Shown here piece after piece: positions 38,201-49,096 of a stretch of 64,000 nucleotides of DNA; positions within the stretch are counted from its first letter, which is position 1, and each line of letters opens with the position of its first letter. Source of the DNA: Paraburkholderia phytofirmans OLGA172 (GTDB lineage Bacteria; Pseudomonadota; Gammaproteobacteria; Burkholderiales; Burkholderiaceae); NCBI RefSeq assembly GCF_001634365.1, contig NZ_CP014578.1:62001-126000 (forward strand), written 5' to 3'. Under the pieces are notes generated by a model. That model was not told the origin of the DNA, searched no databases, and worked only from the letters and a program-made list of their open reading frames with translations. A program made the translations under genes and the position numbers.

Positions 38201-39487
38201 TCAATCCCGTAAGGCGGCGCGGCGCGGGCGACCCATGCCGGCATAGTCCGGCAGCGCATCGACGCTCTTGCCGATTGCCTTCGCATAGAGCGGCAGCATA
38301 TCCGGCAAACGCTTGATGATGTCCTTGCGCCGCGCCGGCGTGTACGGGTGCACGTAGATATAGCCCTGATCGCGATTGCTGCGCGTCGCCGTGGCGAGCT
38401 TGTCCCATAGCGTGACTGCCGCACGCGGATCGAAGCCGGCGCGCGAGGCGATATCGCTGCCGATCACGTCGGCCTCGGTTTCGTCGGTGCTCTCGTACTT
38501 CATCTCCAGCAGCCGCGAACCGATGCCGAGCGGCGCGGCGCCTAGATCGGCGAGCCCGAATAGCTGCGGGATCGTGCCGGATGAGTCGAGCTGACTGGCC
38601 TGCAGTTCGCCGAGCCGCTCGCGCGCATGCTCGCGCAACGCATGTGCGATCTCGTGACCGATCAGCATGCCGAGTTCGTTGTCGTTCAGACGTACGCGAT
38701 CGAGCAGGCCGCCATAGACGACGATCTTGCCGCCCGGCAGGCAGTACATGCGGATATCGGGCGAGCGCACCACCGCCACGTCCCACTTCCAGCCCTTCGC
38801 GCGCTCGTTCCACTTCAGCGAGTAAGGAATCAGCTTGTCGACGATCGAACGAACTCGTGTGACATGAGCGTCAGTGTCGCCGTACAGGCGGTTCGCGTGC
38901 TCTGCGCCGTACGTGATCTGGTTGAACTCTTCGGCGGCCTGTGCCTCGAGCATGGGCGATGGGATCAGGTTGCGAAACACGAGGTAGCCACCATAGCGCA
39001 GCTGTGTGTTCGGAGCACTGTAAGTCGGGGGTGTGGGGGTGTTGGCGGCTGCAGCGGGCGCTGAATTTGCGGCAGGCGCTTTTGCGGCCGCTGCCGGCGC
39101 CGAGGTAGCGGCGGGCGTTTTGGCCGTTACTGGTGGCGGCTGTGTTGAAGCGGGCGGCGTGGCGGCCGCAGGCGCGCTGCCGGCGTTCGTCGCGCTGGTT
39201 GCGCCAGCCGCCGCCGATGTCGCGTTTTCCGGGTTCGCCGTATTCGGCACCGACTTTGCCGCCGGCGCCGGCACCGGCATCGGCGTGGTGCCGGTGGCCG
39301 GCGCTGCTGGACTGGTGCTGACCGCGGGCATAGCGGTCGCGTAGGCGCTCAGCGGCACGGTCAACGTCAGGCTTGCGCAACCGAGCGCCAACGCCGCACG
39401 CACCGCCGCACGGCTGGTCTTGGGCGAAGGAGTCCTGGCGGCATCCGATTCCAGGCGCACCACGCGCTTTGGCTGAAGCACCGTCAC
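38201..39487 (-). CDS. M48-family metalloprotease, exported
   Basis: A 428-residue zinc peptidase. The signal peptide or anchor is AAVRAALALGCASLTLTVPLS followed by AYA. A low-complexity Ala/Pro/Ser/Thr linker of about 110 residues follows, then the M48 domain. Zinc motif HEIAHALREH is near residue 283 and the third ligand is in STDETEADVIGSD. Family members (LoiP/BepA-like) process outer-membrane proteins in the periplasm. The start is GTG at 39487 (TVLQPKRVV), overlapping the ampG stop by 4 bp with GGAG upstream; a longer frame runs inside ampG. Probably co-translated with ampG. Confidence 0.88.
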   Translation of the reverse strand: MTVLQPKRVVRLESDAARTPSPKTSRAAVRAALALGCASLTLTVPLSAYATAMPAVSTSPAAPATGTTPMPVPAPAAKSVPNTANPENATSAAAGATSATNAGSAPAAATPPASTQPPPVTAKTPAATSAPAAAAKAPAANSAPAAAANTPTPPTYSAPNTQLRYGGYLVFRNLIPSPMLEAQAAEEFNQITYGAEHANRLYGDTDAHVTRVRSIVDKLIPYSLKWNERAKGWKWDVAVVRSPDIRMYCLPGGKIVVYGGLLDRVRLNDNELGMLIGHEIAHALREHARERLGELQASQLDSSGTIPQLFGLADLGAAPLGIGSRLLEMKYESTDETEADVIGSDIASRAGFDPRAAVTLWDKLATATRSNRDQGYIYVHPYTPARRKDIIKRLPDMLPLYAKAIGKSVDALPDYAGMGRPRRAALRD

Positions 39488-40878
39488 GACCGGATTCTCC
39501 AGGGCGCGATGCGCAGCAGAAGCAGCATGCCGGGCAGCGCCAGCGCGGTACACACAATGAAGTAGTCGAACCAGCCGATCTGCGCGACCACATAGCCGCT
39601 TGCCGCCGACGCCAACGTGCGCGGCACCGAAGCCAGGCTCGTGAAGAGCGCGAACTGCGTCGCGGTGTAACGCGGATCGGTGGTGCTGGCGATGTAAGCG
39701 GTGAAGGCCGCCATCGTCAGACCGGTCGCGAAAGTTTCCAGGCCGTAGACCAGGGCCAGCGCGACTGAGCGCGGATCGAGCTGCACCGCCCAGTCGACGC
39801 CGACTAGTGCGAGCAGTTCCGAGGTGCCCTGGCTCAGCCAGACGGCGATGTCATAAATCACGGCAAGGCCAGGCGATGTTGGGCCAAGATGCGCAAGCCA
39901 CGCGAAGCCGAGCGTCGACACCATCTGCAGCACGCCGAAGATCCAGAGCCCGCGGCCGATGCCGACCTTCATCATCCAGATCCCGCCCACGATCCCGCCC
40001 GCCAGACTCGCGCCGAACGCGGTGGTCTTGGCGATCACGCCGATCTGCGTGCGCGAAAAGCCGATGTCGAGAAAGAACGACGTGGACAGCGTAGTCGCCA
40101 TCGTGTCGCCGAGCTTGTAAAGAAAGATGAAGCCGAGCACGAAGAGCGCGCCGCGCCAGCCGTCGCGTTGAATGAACTCACTGAACGGCTGGACGATCGC
40201 TTCGCGCAAATTTTTCGGCGGTGTGCCGTGCACTTCGGGTTCGCGCACCACCAGCGTCATGACCATGCCAGGCAGCATGAATGCGGCGGTGGCGATGAAA
40301 ACGGTGGTCCACGGCAAATGGTCGGACAGAATCAACGCCAGCGAACCCGGCACCAGCGCGGCGATCTTGTAAGCGTTCACGTGCACCGCATTGCCGAGGC
40401 CCTGCTGCGTGTCGCTTAGCAGCTCACGCCGGTATGCATCGATTGAGATGTCCTGGCTCGCGCCGAAGAAGGCGACCAGCGCCGTTAACGCCGCGACCGT
40501 CCAGATCGCATCCTTCGGTGACACGAAACCGAGCGTGGCAATCGCGCCCGCGACCAGAATCTGCGTGACCAGCATCCAGCCGCGCCGTCTGCCCGGCCGC
40601 CAGCCCGGCAAACGCGGCACGTAGCGGTCCATCAGCGGCGCCCAGACGAATTTCCAGGTGTAGGGGAACTGAATCAGCGCGAAAAGGCCGATTTCCTTCA
40701 GATTGACGCCTTCGGAGCGTAGCCAGGCCTGCACCAGATAGACGAGCGTGAACAGCGGCAGTCCCGACGTAAAGCCGAGAAAGACGCAAATCAGCATGCG
40801 CGTATTCAGGAACGCGCGCCAGCCGGGATGTTCTTCGTGAGCGGTAAGTGCAGGCGCCTCGTGCGGCGGGTTCGACAT
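39484..40878 (-). CDS. ampG: AmpG-type muropeptide permease (MFS)
   Basis: A 464-residue major facilitator with 12-14 hydrophobic segments. AmpG landmarks are LICVFLGFTSGLPLFTLVYLVQAWLRSEGVNLKEIGLFALIQFPYTWKFVWAPLMDRY-type residues at 30-86 and the DAYRRELL segment near 150. AmpG imports GlcNAc-anhydroMurNAc peptides for wall recycling and beta-lactamase induction. The M48 peptidase gene overlaps its end, so the pair may be a wall or envelope maintenance unit. Confidence 0.92.
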   Translation of the reverse strand: MSNPPHEAPALTAHEEHPGWRAFLNTRMLICVFLGFTSGLPLFTLVYLVQAWLRSEGVNLKEIGLFALIQFPYTWKFVWAPLMDRYVPRLPGWRPGRRRGWMLVTQILVAGAIATLGFVSPKDAIWTVAALTALVAFFGASQDISIDAYRRELLSDTQQGLGNAVHVNAYKIAALVPGSLALILSDHLPWTTVFIATAAFMLPGMVMTLVVREPEVHGTPPKNLREAIVQPFSEFIQRDGWRGALFVLGFIFLYKLGDTMATTLSTSFFLDIGFSRTQIGVIAKTTAFGASLAGGIVGGIWMMKVGIGRGLWIFGVLQMVSTLGFAWLAHLGPTSPGLAVIYDIAVWLSQGTSELLALVGVDWAVQLDPRSVALALVYGLETFATGLTMAAFTAYIASTTDPRYTATQFALFTSLASVPRTLASAASGYVVAQIGWFDYFIVCTALALPGMLLLLRIAPWRIRS

Positions 40879-40892
40879 GTGGATAAGTGGCG

Positions 40893-41501
40893 TTAGCTTT
40901 TCTTGACGCGATAGACCGCAAGACTACCACGCCAGTTCACCCCCCATCGCACCACCTGGCCGTCGTGCAGCACCACGCGGTCGAGAATCTCGATGCCGAC
41001 TTCCGGCGCCAGCGCCTCGAAATCCTTGATCGTCAGCACCCGCACGTTCGGCGTGTTGTGCCACTGATAAGGCAGCGATTTCGACACTGGCATGCGGCCT
41101 TGCAGCACGGAAAGCCGGTGCGCCCAGTAGCCGAAATTCGGGAACGAGACGATGCATTCCTTGCCCACCCGCACCGTCTCGCGCAGGATCGCGGCCGTTT
41201 GATGGATGGTTTGCAGCGTCTGCGACAAAACCGCGAAATCGAAGCTGCTGTCTTCGAACAGACGCAGACCGTCTTCCAGATTCTGCTGGATCACGTTGAC
41301 GCCGTTCTGCGTCGACGCCAATACCCCGGCGTCGTTGATTTCGATGCCGTAGCCCTGCACGTCCAGTTCTTCCTTCAACAGCGACAGCAACGAGCCGTCG
41401 CCGCAACCCAGATCGAGCACGGTGGCGCGCGGTTCGACCCAGCGGGCAATCGCGCGGAAGTCCGGGCGCAGCGCCAGATAATCGAGTGCTCGCTGGTTCA
41501 T
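40893..41501 (-). CDS. metW: methionine biosynthesis protein MetW
   Basis: A 202-residue class I methyltransferase-like protein. The SAM-type motif is [15 protein letters not shown] near residue 30, followed by the MetW-typical [16 protein letters not shown] and [12 protein letters not shown]. MetW is the partner of MetX in many proteobacteria and is needed for full acyltransferase activity. Its ATG overlaps the metX stop (ATGA), so the two are co-translated. Confidence 0.95.
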   Translation of the reverse strand: MNQRALDYLALRPDFRAIARWVEPRATVLDLGCGDGSLLSLLKEELDVQGYGIEINDAGVLASTQNGVNVIQQNLEDGLRLFEDSSFDFAVLSQTLQTIHQTAAILRETVRVGKECIVSFPNFGYWAHRLSVLQGRMPVSKSLPYQWHNTPNVRVLTIKDFEALAPEVGIEILDRVVLHDGQVVRWGVNWRGSLAVYRVKKS

Positions 41502-42643
41502 GCGTTCACCTCGTTCGCAATACGTTCGTAATAGGCGCGCATCAGGTTGTGATAGCGCGCGTCGTCGAGCAGGAAGGCGTCGTGGCCGTGCGGCGCGTCG
41601 ATTTCCGCGTAGGTTACCGTGCGCTTGTGGTCGAGCAGCGCCTTCACCAGTTCGCGCGAGCGGGCCGGTGCGAAGCGCCAGTCGGTCGAGAAGCTGGCGA
41701 TCAGGTATTTCGCCGTGGTGTGCGCGACGGCGGCGGTCAGGTCGCCGTCGAAGGCTTTGGCTGGGTCGAAATAGTCGAGCGCGCGGGTGATCAGCAGGTA
41801 CGTGTTCGCGTCGAAGTAGTCGGCGAATTTGTCGCCCTGGTAGCGCAGATACGACTCCACTTCGAATTCCACGTCGAAGTTGAAGTTGTACGCGTCCACC
41901 GCGCCTTCCGCGCGGCGCAACGAACGGCCGAATTTCTCGGCCATGTCGTCGTCCGACAGGTACGTGATGTGGCCGATCATGCGCGCGACGCGCAAGCCGC
42001 GCTTCGGCTTCACGTTGTGCGCGTAGTAGTTGCCGCCGTGAAAATCCGGGTCCGACAGGATCGCCGAGCGCGCGACTTCGTTGAACGCGATGTTCTGCGC
42101 GGACAGCTTCGGCGTGGACGCCACGACGATGCAATGGCCCACGCGCTCCGGATACATCACGCTCCACGCGAGCGCCTGCATGCCGCCGAGGCTGCCGCCC
42201 ATCACCGCCGCGAAGCGCGTGATGCCGAACTCGTCGGCGACGCGCGCCTGCGCGTTCACCCAATCTTCAACCGTGACGACTGGAAAGGTCGCGCCGTACG
42301 GATTGCCGGTCGCCGGATCGATGCTCATCGGCCCGGTCGAGCCGAAGCACGAACCCAGGTTGTTCACGCCGATCACGAAGAACTTGTTGGTGTCGAGCGG
42401 CTTGCCCGGGCCGACCATGTTGTCCCACCAGCCGATGTCCTTCGGATTGTCGGCGTACACGCCCGCCACATGGTGCGATGCGTTGAGCGCGTGGCACACC
42501 AGCACGGCATTGCTGCGCGTGGCGTTGAGCGTGCCGTAGGTCTCGACCATCAGGTCGTAACCGGCCAGCGAGCTGCCGTTCTGCATGAGCAGCGGCTCGG
42601 TGAAATGCATTTTTTGGGGAGCGACGATACCGATCGATTCCAT
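41498..42643 (-). CDS. metX: homoserine O-acyltransferase MetX
   Basis: A 381-residue alpha/beta hydrolase acylating homoserine for methionine synthesis. The nucleophile elbow is [12 protein letters not shown] near residue 158, and the late Asp and His lie in FSTDWRF and [12 protein letters not shown]. Family substrates are acetyl- or succinyl-CoA; MetX proteins paired with MetW in Burkholderia are often annotated as succinyltransferases, and I cannot decide by eye. It is the first gene of metX-metW. Confidence 0.95.
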   Translation of the reverse strand: MESIGIVAPQKMHFTEPLLMQNGSSLAGYDLMVETYGTLNATRSNAVLVCHALNASHHVAGVYADNPKDIGWWDNMVGPGKPLDTNKFFVIGVNNLGSCFGSTGPMSIDPATGNPYGATFPVVTVEDWVNAQARVADEFGITRFAAVMGGSLGGMQALAWSVMYPERVGHCIVVASTPKLSAQNIAFNEVARSAILSDPDFHGGNYYAHNVKPKRGLRVARMIGHITYLSDDDMAEKFGRSLRRAEGAVDAYNFNFDVEFEVESYLRYQGDKFADYFDANTYLLITRALDYFDPAKAFDGDLTAAVAHTTAKYLIASFSTDWRFAPARSRELVKALLDHKRTVTYAEIDAPHGHDAFLLDDARYHNLMRAYYERIANEVNA

Positions 42644-42943
42644 TCATTCCGCCATTTAACAAATACAGGGCGGCTAGATTGGCGTCGGCGAGGCACGGAG
42701 GAGAAGCGGTGTGCGCGGCTGACGACCTCTTTAGCCGCATTTATAGTGAACTGCGGGATCGGATGTTCCCGGTAGTTCGCGCGCCCGCAATCGAGTCAGC
42801 AAATCGGCGCGTGATGGTGTTCAGCGTGTTCTGGACAGCGGTCTCAGGAGTATCGAGGTGCCGAAGTCAGGCGCAAAGTATAGCGGAAAATTTCATGCGG
42901 CAGCGTCGTGGGCGCTGCCTTGCCGTTGCGCGGGCGGCGCGGA
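42644..42943. other. region upstream of metX
   Basis: 300 bp between the slmA stop and metX start (both minus). It has a 7-bp inverted repeat at 42899-42919 (GGCAGCG/CGCTGCC) just past slmA without a T run, and a TATACT -10-like hexamer on the minus strand (42877-42882) with no good -35. The predicted metX leader would be over 200 nt. I compared it with the SAM-II riboswitch core and saw no match. Confidence 0.45.
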
Positions 42944-43648
42944 CTACTGAAGAATCAGCAGCAGTTGCGCATCGGCGTGTTCGGCTGGCGGCCGCGCAAA
43001 GCCGCTGCGCACATACCGATGCCAGCGGCCGATGATGTAGCTCAGCAGCAGGCTCGCGCGGATCGCGGGATCGTAGCCGGCGGGCAGCGGGGCGGCGTGT
43101 GCATTTGCGCTCGGACCTGTGGTTTCGCCCGCGCCCGCGCTTGCGTTTGCCTCCATCTGAGCCAGCCGCAAACACTGCTTCAACGACGCTTCGACTCGCT
43201 CCAGCATCTGATTGACGCGCTCGGTCAGCCGCTCATGCTCGCCGACCAGCGCCTCGCAGGTCAGCACGCGTGTCATGCCGGGATTCTTCGCGGGGAAGTT
43301 GAGCAGCATCAGCGCAATCGCGCGGGCTTGCAGCACCCCGTTGCTTTCTTTGTCGGCGATCTGGTTGATCAAGCCAAAGATGGTCTGCTCGATGAACTCG
43401 ATGAGCCCTTCGAACATTTGCGCCTTGCTGGCGAAATGGCGGTACAGCGCGGCTTCCGAGACGCCGAGCCGGGCGGCGAGTGCCGCTGTGGTGATCTTTT
43501 CGCTCTTCGGCGCCTCCAGCATCGCGGCAAGCGTCTGCAGGATGTGCACGCGGCGCTCGCCCGGCTTCAGGCGCGGCGCACGCGGGGCGGCCGACGGGGT
43601 GGGTTCGTGTTCGGCTACGGCTTCGTCAGGCTTGTCGATCGGCTGCAT
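42944..43648 (-). CDS. slmA: SlmA-like TetR-family nucleoid occlusion factor
   Basis: A 234-residue TetR regulator. The N-terminal HTH is ILQTLAAMLEAPKSEKITTAALAARLGVSEAALYRHFASKAQMFEGLIEFIE, which closely follows SlmA, the DNA-bound inhibitor of FtsZ assembly over the nucleoid. The C-terminal domain has a 30-residue insertion rich in Ala, Gly and Pro. The start at MQPIDKPDE lies inside the preceding HAD gene, giving a 34-bp out-of-phase overlap. The neighbourhood argB-HAD nucleotidase-slmA is conserved in this group. Confidence 0.88.
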   Translation of the reverse strand: MQPIDKPDEAVAEHEPTPSAAPRAPRLKPGERRVHILQTLAAMLEAPKSEKITTAALAARLGVSEAALYRHFASKAQMFEGLIEFIEQTIFGLINQIADKESNGVLQARAIALMLLNFPAKNPGMTRVLTCEALVGEHERLTERVNQMLERVEASLKQCLRLAQMEANASAGAGETTGPSANAHAAPLPAGYDPAIRASLLLSYIIGRWHRYVRSGFARPPAEHADAQLLLILQ

Positions 43649-44418
43649 GGCTGTCGTCCCGTCTGCTGTCCCTTCAATCGAACCGAGCGGCTGCCCAGTC
43701 GTAGCGATTTTAACGAACGAATGCTTCGATCCACATAGTGCGGCCGGCCGGTGCCCGGCAGACGCGTCGGTACGCCGTCCGCGTGCGGTTTGCGCGGCAG
43801 ATGGCCGGTGATCCACACGGTGCGGATACCGAGCCGCCGGTAGTGCTTCAGATGCGAACGCGTATCTTCTACGAGGATCACGTCTTTGAGCGAGACGTGT
43901 GCGTCGCGCATCGCCCGGCGCAGCATCGAATGGTCAGGTTTGGCGCGCCAGGTGCGGCGATCGCGCATATGTTCGATGGCAATCACCTGTTCGAACAGGC
44001 GCTCGATGCGCAACTCCGCGAGCACCGCGCGCGCATAGACCTCGGGTGCATTGGTCAGCACGATCTTGCGGCCGGGCAGCGACGCGACGAGCCGCGCGAC
44101 ACCGCGTTCGTGACGGATCATCGAACCGAGATCGGGGAACGTGTGGACGACTTTCAGGAAGTCGTTCGGGTCGAGCGGATGGTGGCGGGTCAGACCGAGC
44201 AGCGCCGCGCCGTAACGTTGCGTGTAGCCGGCGCGCAGACGGTTGGCTTCGTCGACGTCGACTTGCAATGCGTCGATGATGTACTGCGTCATGCCCTGAT
44301 TGATCGCGGGGAAGATCGCGTGCGAGGCGTGGTGCAGCGTGTTGTCGAGATCGAACAGCCAGACCGGACTGCCGCCTGCGATGTGCGGACGACGGCGTCG
44401 GGAAGTGGGGGTGCGCAT
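43615..44418 (-). CDS. HAD-family pyrimidine 5'-nucleotidase
   Basis: A 267-residue HAD hydrolase of the YjjG/SDT1 type. Motif I is WLFDLDNTLHH with the nucleophile Asp, motif II is KIVLTNAP, motif III Lys lies in WRAKPDHSML and motif IV is VILVEDTRSHL. It dephosphorylates pyrimidine or non-canonical nucleotides in the cytoplasm. Its last 34 bp overlap the start of slmA in another frame. The C-terminal 50 residues are basic and not conserved, possibly an effect of that overlap. Confidence 0.88.
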   Translation of the reverse strand: MRTPTSRRRRPHIAGGSPVWLFDLDNTLHHASHAIFPAINQGMTQYIIDALQVDVDEANRLRAGYTQRYGAALLGLTRHHPLDPNDFLKVVHTFPDLGSMIRHERGVARLVASLPGRKIVLTNAPEVYARAVLAELRIERLFEQVIAIEHMRDRRTWRAKPDHSMLRRAMRDAHVSLKDVILVEDTRSHLKHYRRLGIRTVWITGHLPRKPHADGVPTRLPGTGRPHYVDRSIRSLKSLRLGSRSVRLKGQQTGRQPCSRSTSLTKP

Positions 44419-44573
44419 GATGGAGGGCGCCGTTCAGGCGCATGCAGCCGCTACACACAGCGAACGCTGACGACGCTTCGCGATGCGCAAGGCGGTAGAA
44501 GAGGAGAGCGTATTGTCGCGCCGGAGCGCGGCACGCTGTGTACCACTGAGCGCCGCGGCGGCGCAACTGCACG

Positions 44574-44615
44574 GCCCACCTGGCACGCCTGTACTGGCGT
44601 ACCCCGTGGGCCGGG
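44574..44615 (-). other. stem-loop after argB
   Basis: CGGCCCAC (44574-44581) and GTGGGCCG (44608-44615) form an 8-bp perfect outer stem enclosing ACGCC/GGCGT. On the minus strand it lies 13 bases after the argB stop. No T run follows, so it may be a processing or weak termination site between argB and the HAD gene. Confidence 0.6.
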
Positions 44616-44628
44616 TTTGAGGCAGGAA

Positions 44629-46027
<1,399 letters not shown>

Positions 46028-46070
46028 ACGCGGCGCGGTGCGGTGCGGCTCTGGCGGCCGCCTTGCCGGC

Positions 46071-47654
46071 CTACGCCGCGTGGTGCCGGGCCGCAAGCAT
46101 ACCCAGATCGCGGGCAACGGCCTCCAGTGCTGGATCCCATTGACCGAACTGTGGCTGCCGGTAGAGCGTCGCGCTCGGATACCATGGGCTGTCGGGCCGG
46201 TCGAGCAGCCAGACCCAATGCGGATTGACGTCGAGCAGCACCCATGTGCGCCGGCCGAGTGCGCCGCTCAGATGCGCCACGGACGTGCAAACAGTGATGA
46301 CGAGATCGAGCGCGCTGACAAACGCCGCCGTGTCGTCGAAATTGGCGAATTCGGCGGTGTAGTCCGACATCGGCAGACCCGCCGCTCGGGCGGCAGCGAC
46401 GTCCGCTTCCGCACCGGGTTGCAGCGAATAGAACGCCATGTCGTGCATGCCGCCGAAATGTTCCGCGTAGCGCTCCCAACCGACCCGCCGGAATGGATTG
46501 CGCTGATGGCCCAGGCTGCCGGTCCATGTCAGTCCCACTTTGAGCCTCGTTTCTCCGCTAAGCCTCTTTCGCCACGACTTGCTGGCTGTGGCGTCCGCAT
46601 GCAGGTACGGAATCGCAGCGGGGATGGTCTCTTCGCGCGTGTCGAATATCAAAGGCAGGCTGAGTAACGGAATTTCGTAATCAAACGGCGGCAAAGATTC
46701 GACGCCGCCACCGGCTGAATAGCCGTCCACATGATCGCTGAGGCTGCGCGCGAGCAGCGCGCCCATTTGCGGAAATGAATTCCAGACGAGTCGGCCGCCC
46801 TCGCGATGAACACGCGCGGCCAGCAGAGGGACATAGCGGCTGAACTGCAAGACATCGCCCATGCCCTGTTCCCCCCACACCAGCAGCGTTTTGCCGGCGA
46901 GCGATTCGCCTTGCCAGGTCGGCGCGGGCATGGCGGGGCGGTTGCCGCCCAATTCAAACGAGCCGTCCCAGCGCGCTTCATGGGTTTGCCAGCCGTGCGC
47001 GTAATCGCCATGCATGAGCTGCAGCATGCTGAGATTGGAGCGCATGGTTGCGTCGTTGGGTGCTAATGCACAGGCAGTTCTTGCGGTGTGCTCGGCTTCG
47101 TCCCAGCGTTGCGCTTCACGCAGCGCCAGCGCATAGTTGTTATGCGCCAGCGGACTATCCGGCGCGCATTGCACAGCGCTTGCACCGGCTTCGAGCGCGC
47201 GCGGCAGATCTAAATTGACGCGGCTTGCTTGAGTGAGATTGGTCCATGCGTCGCCGTTGCGGGGTTCGTCGTGAACTGCACTTTCCAGTAGAGCGAGTTG
47301 CTCGTTGAGATCGCCGCCAGTGAGTGTGAGGGCGCCAGCGAGATTGTTGCGCAACTGCGGCAAGGCCGGATCGATGGCGAGAGCGCGGCGATAGGGTGCG
47401 ATTGCCTCGCCATGCCGGTTTGCCATCTGCAGCGCGTAGCCGACACGGAAGTGTGCAAGAGCGCGACGGGGATCGAGTTGGGCAATAATGGCGGCGAGTT
47501 CGATCGCGTCGTTGTGACGATGTTGCTCGAGCAGCGTGGCAAAGAGCGATTCGATCGACTCGTCGTCGAGTGGGTGGTGTTGCGCGGCGGCATGCCGCAG
47601 AAAAGTCAGGAAAGCTGACGAGGCGAGCGTCTCGCTATCAGAGATAGGCAGCAT
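46071..47654 (-). CDS. TPR protein with glycosyltransferase-9-like C-terminus
   Basis: A 527-residue protein. The first 230 residues form TPR repeats (HNDAIELAAIIAQLDPRRALAHFRVGYALQ, EAIAPYRRALAIDPALPQLRNNLAGAL, DSPLAHNNYALALREAQRWDEAEH). The C-terminal half (GKTLLVWGEQGMGDVLQFSRYVPLLAARVHREGGRLVW, VGLTWTGSLGHQRNPFR, CTSVAHLSGALGRRTWVLLD) has the look of heptosyltransferase-like GT-B domains seen in TPR-glycosyltransferase fusions. Substrate unknown. It stands alone and divergent from regB. Confidence 0.83.
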   Translation of the reverse strand: MLPISDSETLASSAFLTFLRHAAAQHHPLDDESIESLFATLLEQHRHNDAIELAAIIAQLDPRRALAHFRVGYALQMANRHGEAIAPYRRALAIDPALPQLRNNLAGALTLTGGDLNEQLALLESAVHDEPRNGDAWTNLTQASRVNLDLPRALEAGASAVQCAPDSPLAHNNYALALREAQRWDEAEHTARTACALAPNDATMRSNLSMLQLMHGDYAHGWQTHEARWDGSFELGGNRPAMPAPTWQGESLAGKTLLVWGEQGMGDVLQFSRYVPLLAARVHREGGRLVWNSFPQMGALLARSLSDHVDGYSAGGGVESLPPFDYEIPLLSLPLIFDTREETIPAAIPYLHADATASKSWRKRLSGETRLKVGLTWTGSLGHQRNPFRRVGWERYAEHFGGMHDMAFYSLQPGAEADVAAARAAGLPMSDYTAEFANFDDTAAFVSALDLVITVCTSVAHLSGALGRRTWVLLDVNPHWVWLLDRPDSPWYPSATLYRQPQFGQWDPALEAVARDLGMLAARHHAA

Positions 47655-47754
47655 GGATGGTTTTGGGCGGCGCAAGAACCGGTGATGCGTGATCGGCCTA
47701 GGCAACGCGCTATCGCAAAAATTCCATGTTACCGGCGCGAGTTAGCGAGGTCAG

Positions 47755-47768
47755 TCGGACTAGTCCGA
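47755..47768. promoter_or_regulatory. 14-bp perfect palindrome upstream of regB
   Basis: TCGGACTAGTCCGA lies 17 bp upstream of the regB start, next to the ribosome site. It is positioned to act as an operator or an RNA hairpin affecting regB expression. Confidence 0.5.
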
Positions 47769-47785
47769 ACAGGTAAACTTAAGTC

Positions 47786-49096
47786 ATGCATCGTATAACC
47801 AACACCGGCCGGGTCAACCTCGGTCATCTGTTCTGGCTGCGCAGCCTCGCCATCATCGGCCAGCTGGTGACGATCGCGTTCGTGCAGACCTTCTTCGGCG
47901 TGCATCTGCCGTTGCCCGCCATGTTGCTCGTGATCGCGCTCGAAGTGATCTTCAACGGACTCACGTGGTGGCGTGTCTCGCAGCAGCGGCCCGAGTCCAA
48001 TCTGGAGCTGTTCGGCCAGATCTGGGTTGATCTCGGCGCGTTGTCGGCGCTGCTGTTCCTCTCCGGCGGCACCACCAACCCATTCGTTTCGCTGTACCTG
48101 CCATCGCTCGCGATTGCCGCCGCCGTGTTGCCATGGCATCTGATGGCGTGGCTCGCCGCTTTCGCCGTGGCCTGCTACGCCGTGCTCGGCTTCGATTCCG
48201 TACCGCTCAATCTCGACAACCCGGCGAACCTGTTCGACTACTTTCGCGCCGGCATGTGGGTGAACTTCATGGTCAGCGTCGGCCTGATTGCGTGGTTCGT
48301 CGCGCGCATGTCACGCGCTCTGCGACTACGTGACGCAGCGCTCGGAGACGCGCAGCAGCGCTTGCTTCACGACGAACGCGCCGTCGCGCTCGGCGTGCAG
48401 GCCGCCACTGTCGCGCACGAAATCGGCACGCCGCTGTCTACAATTGCAATGTTGTCCGAAGAATTGCGCGACGCCGCGCGAACCGATAAGGGGCTCGCGC
48501 CGTACAGCGCCGATCTGGAACTGCTCGAACGGCAAATGACGCTGTGTACTTCGGCGCTTGCGCGGTTGCGCAGCCGTGCAACGACCGCGACCAACCGGCA
48601 AACGGTCAGCGAATGGCTCGGGTCGTTTGGCGAGCAATGGCGCTTGCGTCATCCGCATGTGAAGTTCGAGCGGATCGGTGTGCCGCCCGCAGGCGTCAGT
48701 CTTGACGATACGGTTGCCGTCAGTCAGATTCTGACGATTCTGCTCGACAACGCCGCGCGTGCGAGCCGCGATCACGTCACGCTGTCGTGCACGCTCACCG
48801 CCCGCGGCGACCAGATCGTATTCGAGGTATCTGACGCGGGCCCTGGCATTCCTGCCGCGTTGCGCGGGTCGCTCGGCGCGATGCCGGTCGACAGCACACA
48901 GGGGGGGCACGGCGTGGGACTGTATCTGGCATTTTCAGCGGCGGCACGTCTGAAGGGATCGATCGAGCTGGCCGATGTCAGCGAGATCAAGCCGCGTGGC
49001 ACGCGTGCAGTGTTGAGGCTGCCGCTTGCAGCGCGCAAATCATCAGGTGCGGGCCGTCAAGGCACTACGCCATCCAACACGGAGAAACAGGCATGA
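47786..49096 (+). CDS. regB: RegB/PrrB-type redox sensor histidine kinase
   Basis: A 436-residue kinase with six predicted membrane segments, then kinase domains. The RegB signature GGTTNPF (94-100), implicated in ubiquinone sensing, is intact. The H box is VAHEIGTPLSTI with phospho-acceptor His211, matching the RegB HEIGTPL form. A Cys at 254, 43 residues after the His, lies near where the redox-active Cys of Rhodobacter RegB sits. The ATPase lobe has SQILTILLDNAARAS and SDAGPGIP with GGHGVGLYLAFSAA. It responds to aerobic/anaerobic state in known systems. It overlaps regA by 4 bp. Confidence 0.92.
   Translation: MHRITNTGRVNLGHLFWLRSLAIIGQLVTIAFVQTFFGVHLPLPAMLLVIALEVIFNGLTWWRVSQQRPESNLELFGQIWVDLGALSALLFLSGGTTNPFVSLYLPSLAIAAAVLPWHLMAWLAAFAVACYAVLGFDSVPLNLDNPANLFDYFRAGMWVNFMVSVGLIAWFVARMSRALRLRDAALGDAQQRLLHDERAVALGVQAATVAHEIGTPLSTIAMLSEELRDAARTDKGLAPYSADLELLERQMTLCTSALARLRSRATTATNRQTVSEWLGSFGEQWRLRHPHVKFERIGVPPAGVSLDDTVAVSQILTILLDNAARASRDHVTLSCTLTARGDQIVFEVSDAGPGIPAALRGSLGAMPVDSTQGGHGVGLYLAFSAAARLKGSIELADVSEIKPRGTRAVLRLPLAARKSSGAGRQGTTPSNTEKQA

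Noticed and set aside
42644..42943. SAM-II riboswitch before metX
   Set aside because: The region has no match to the SAM-II pseudoknot core; only a weak -10 and a small hairpin are seen.
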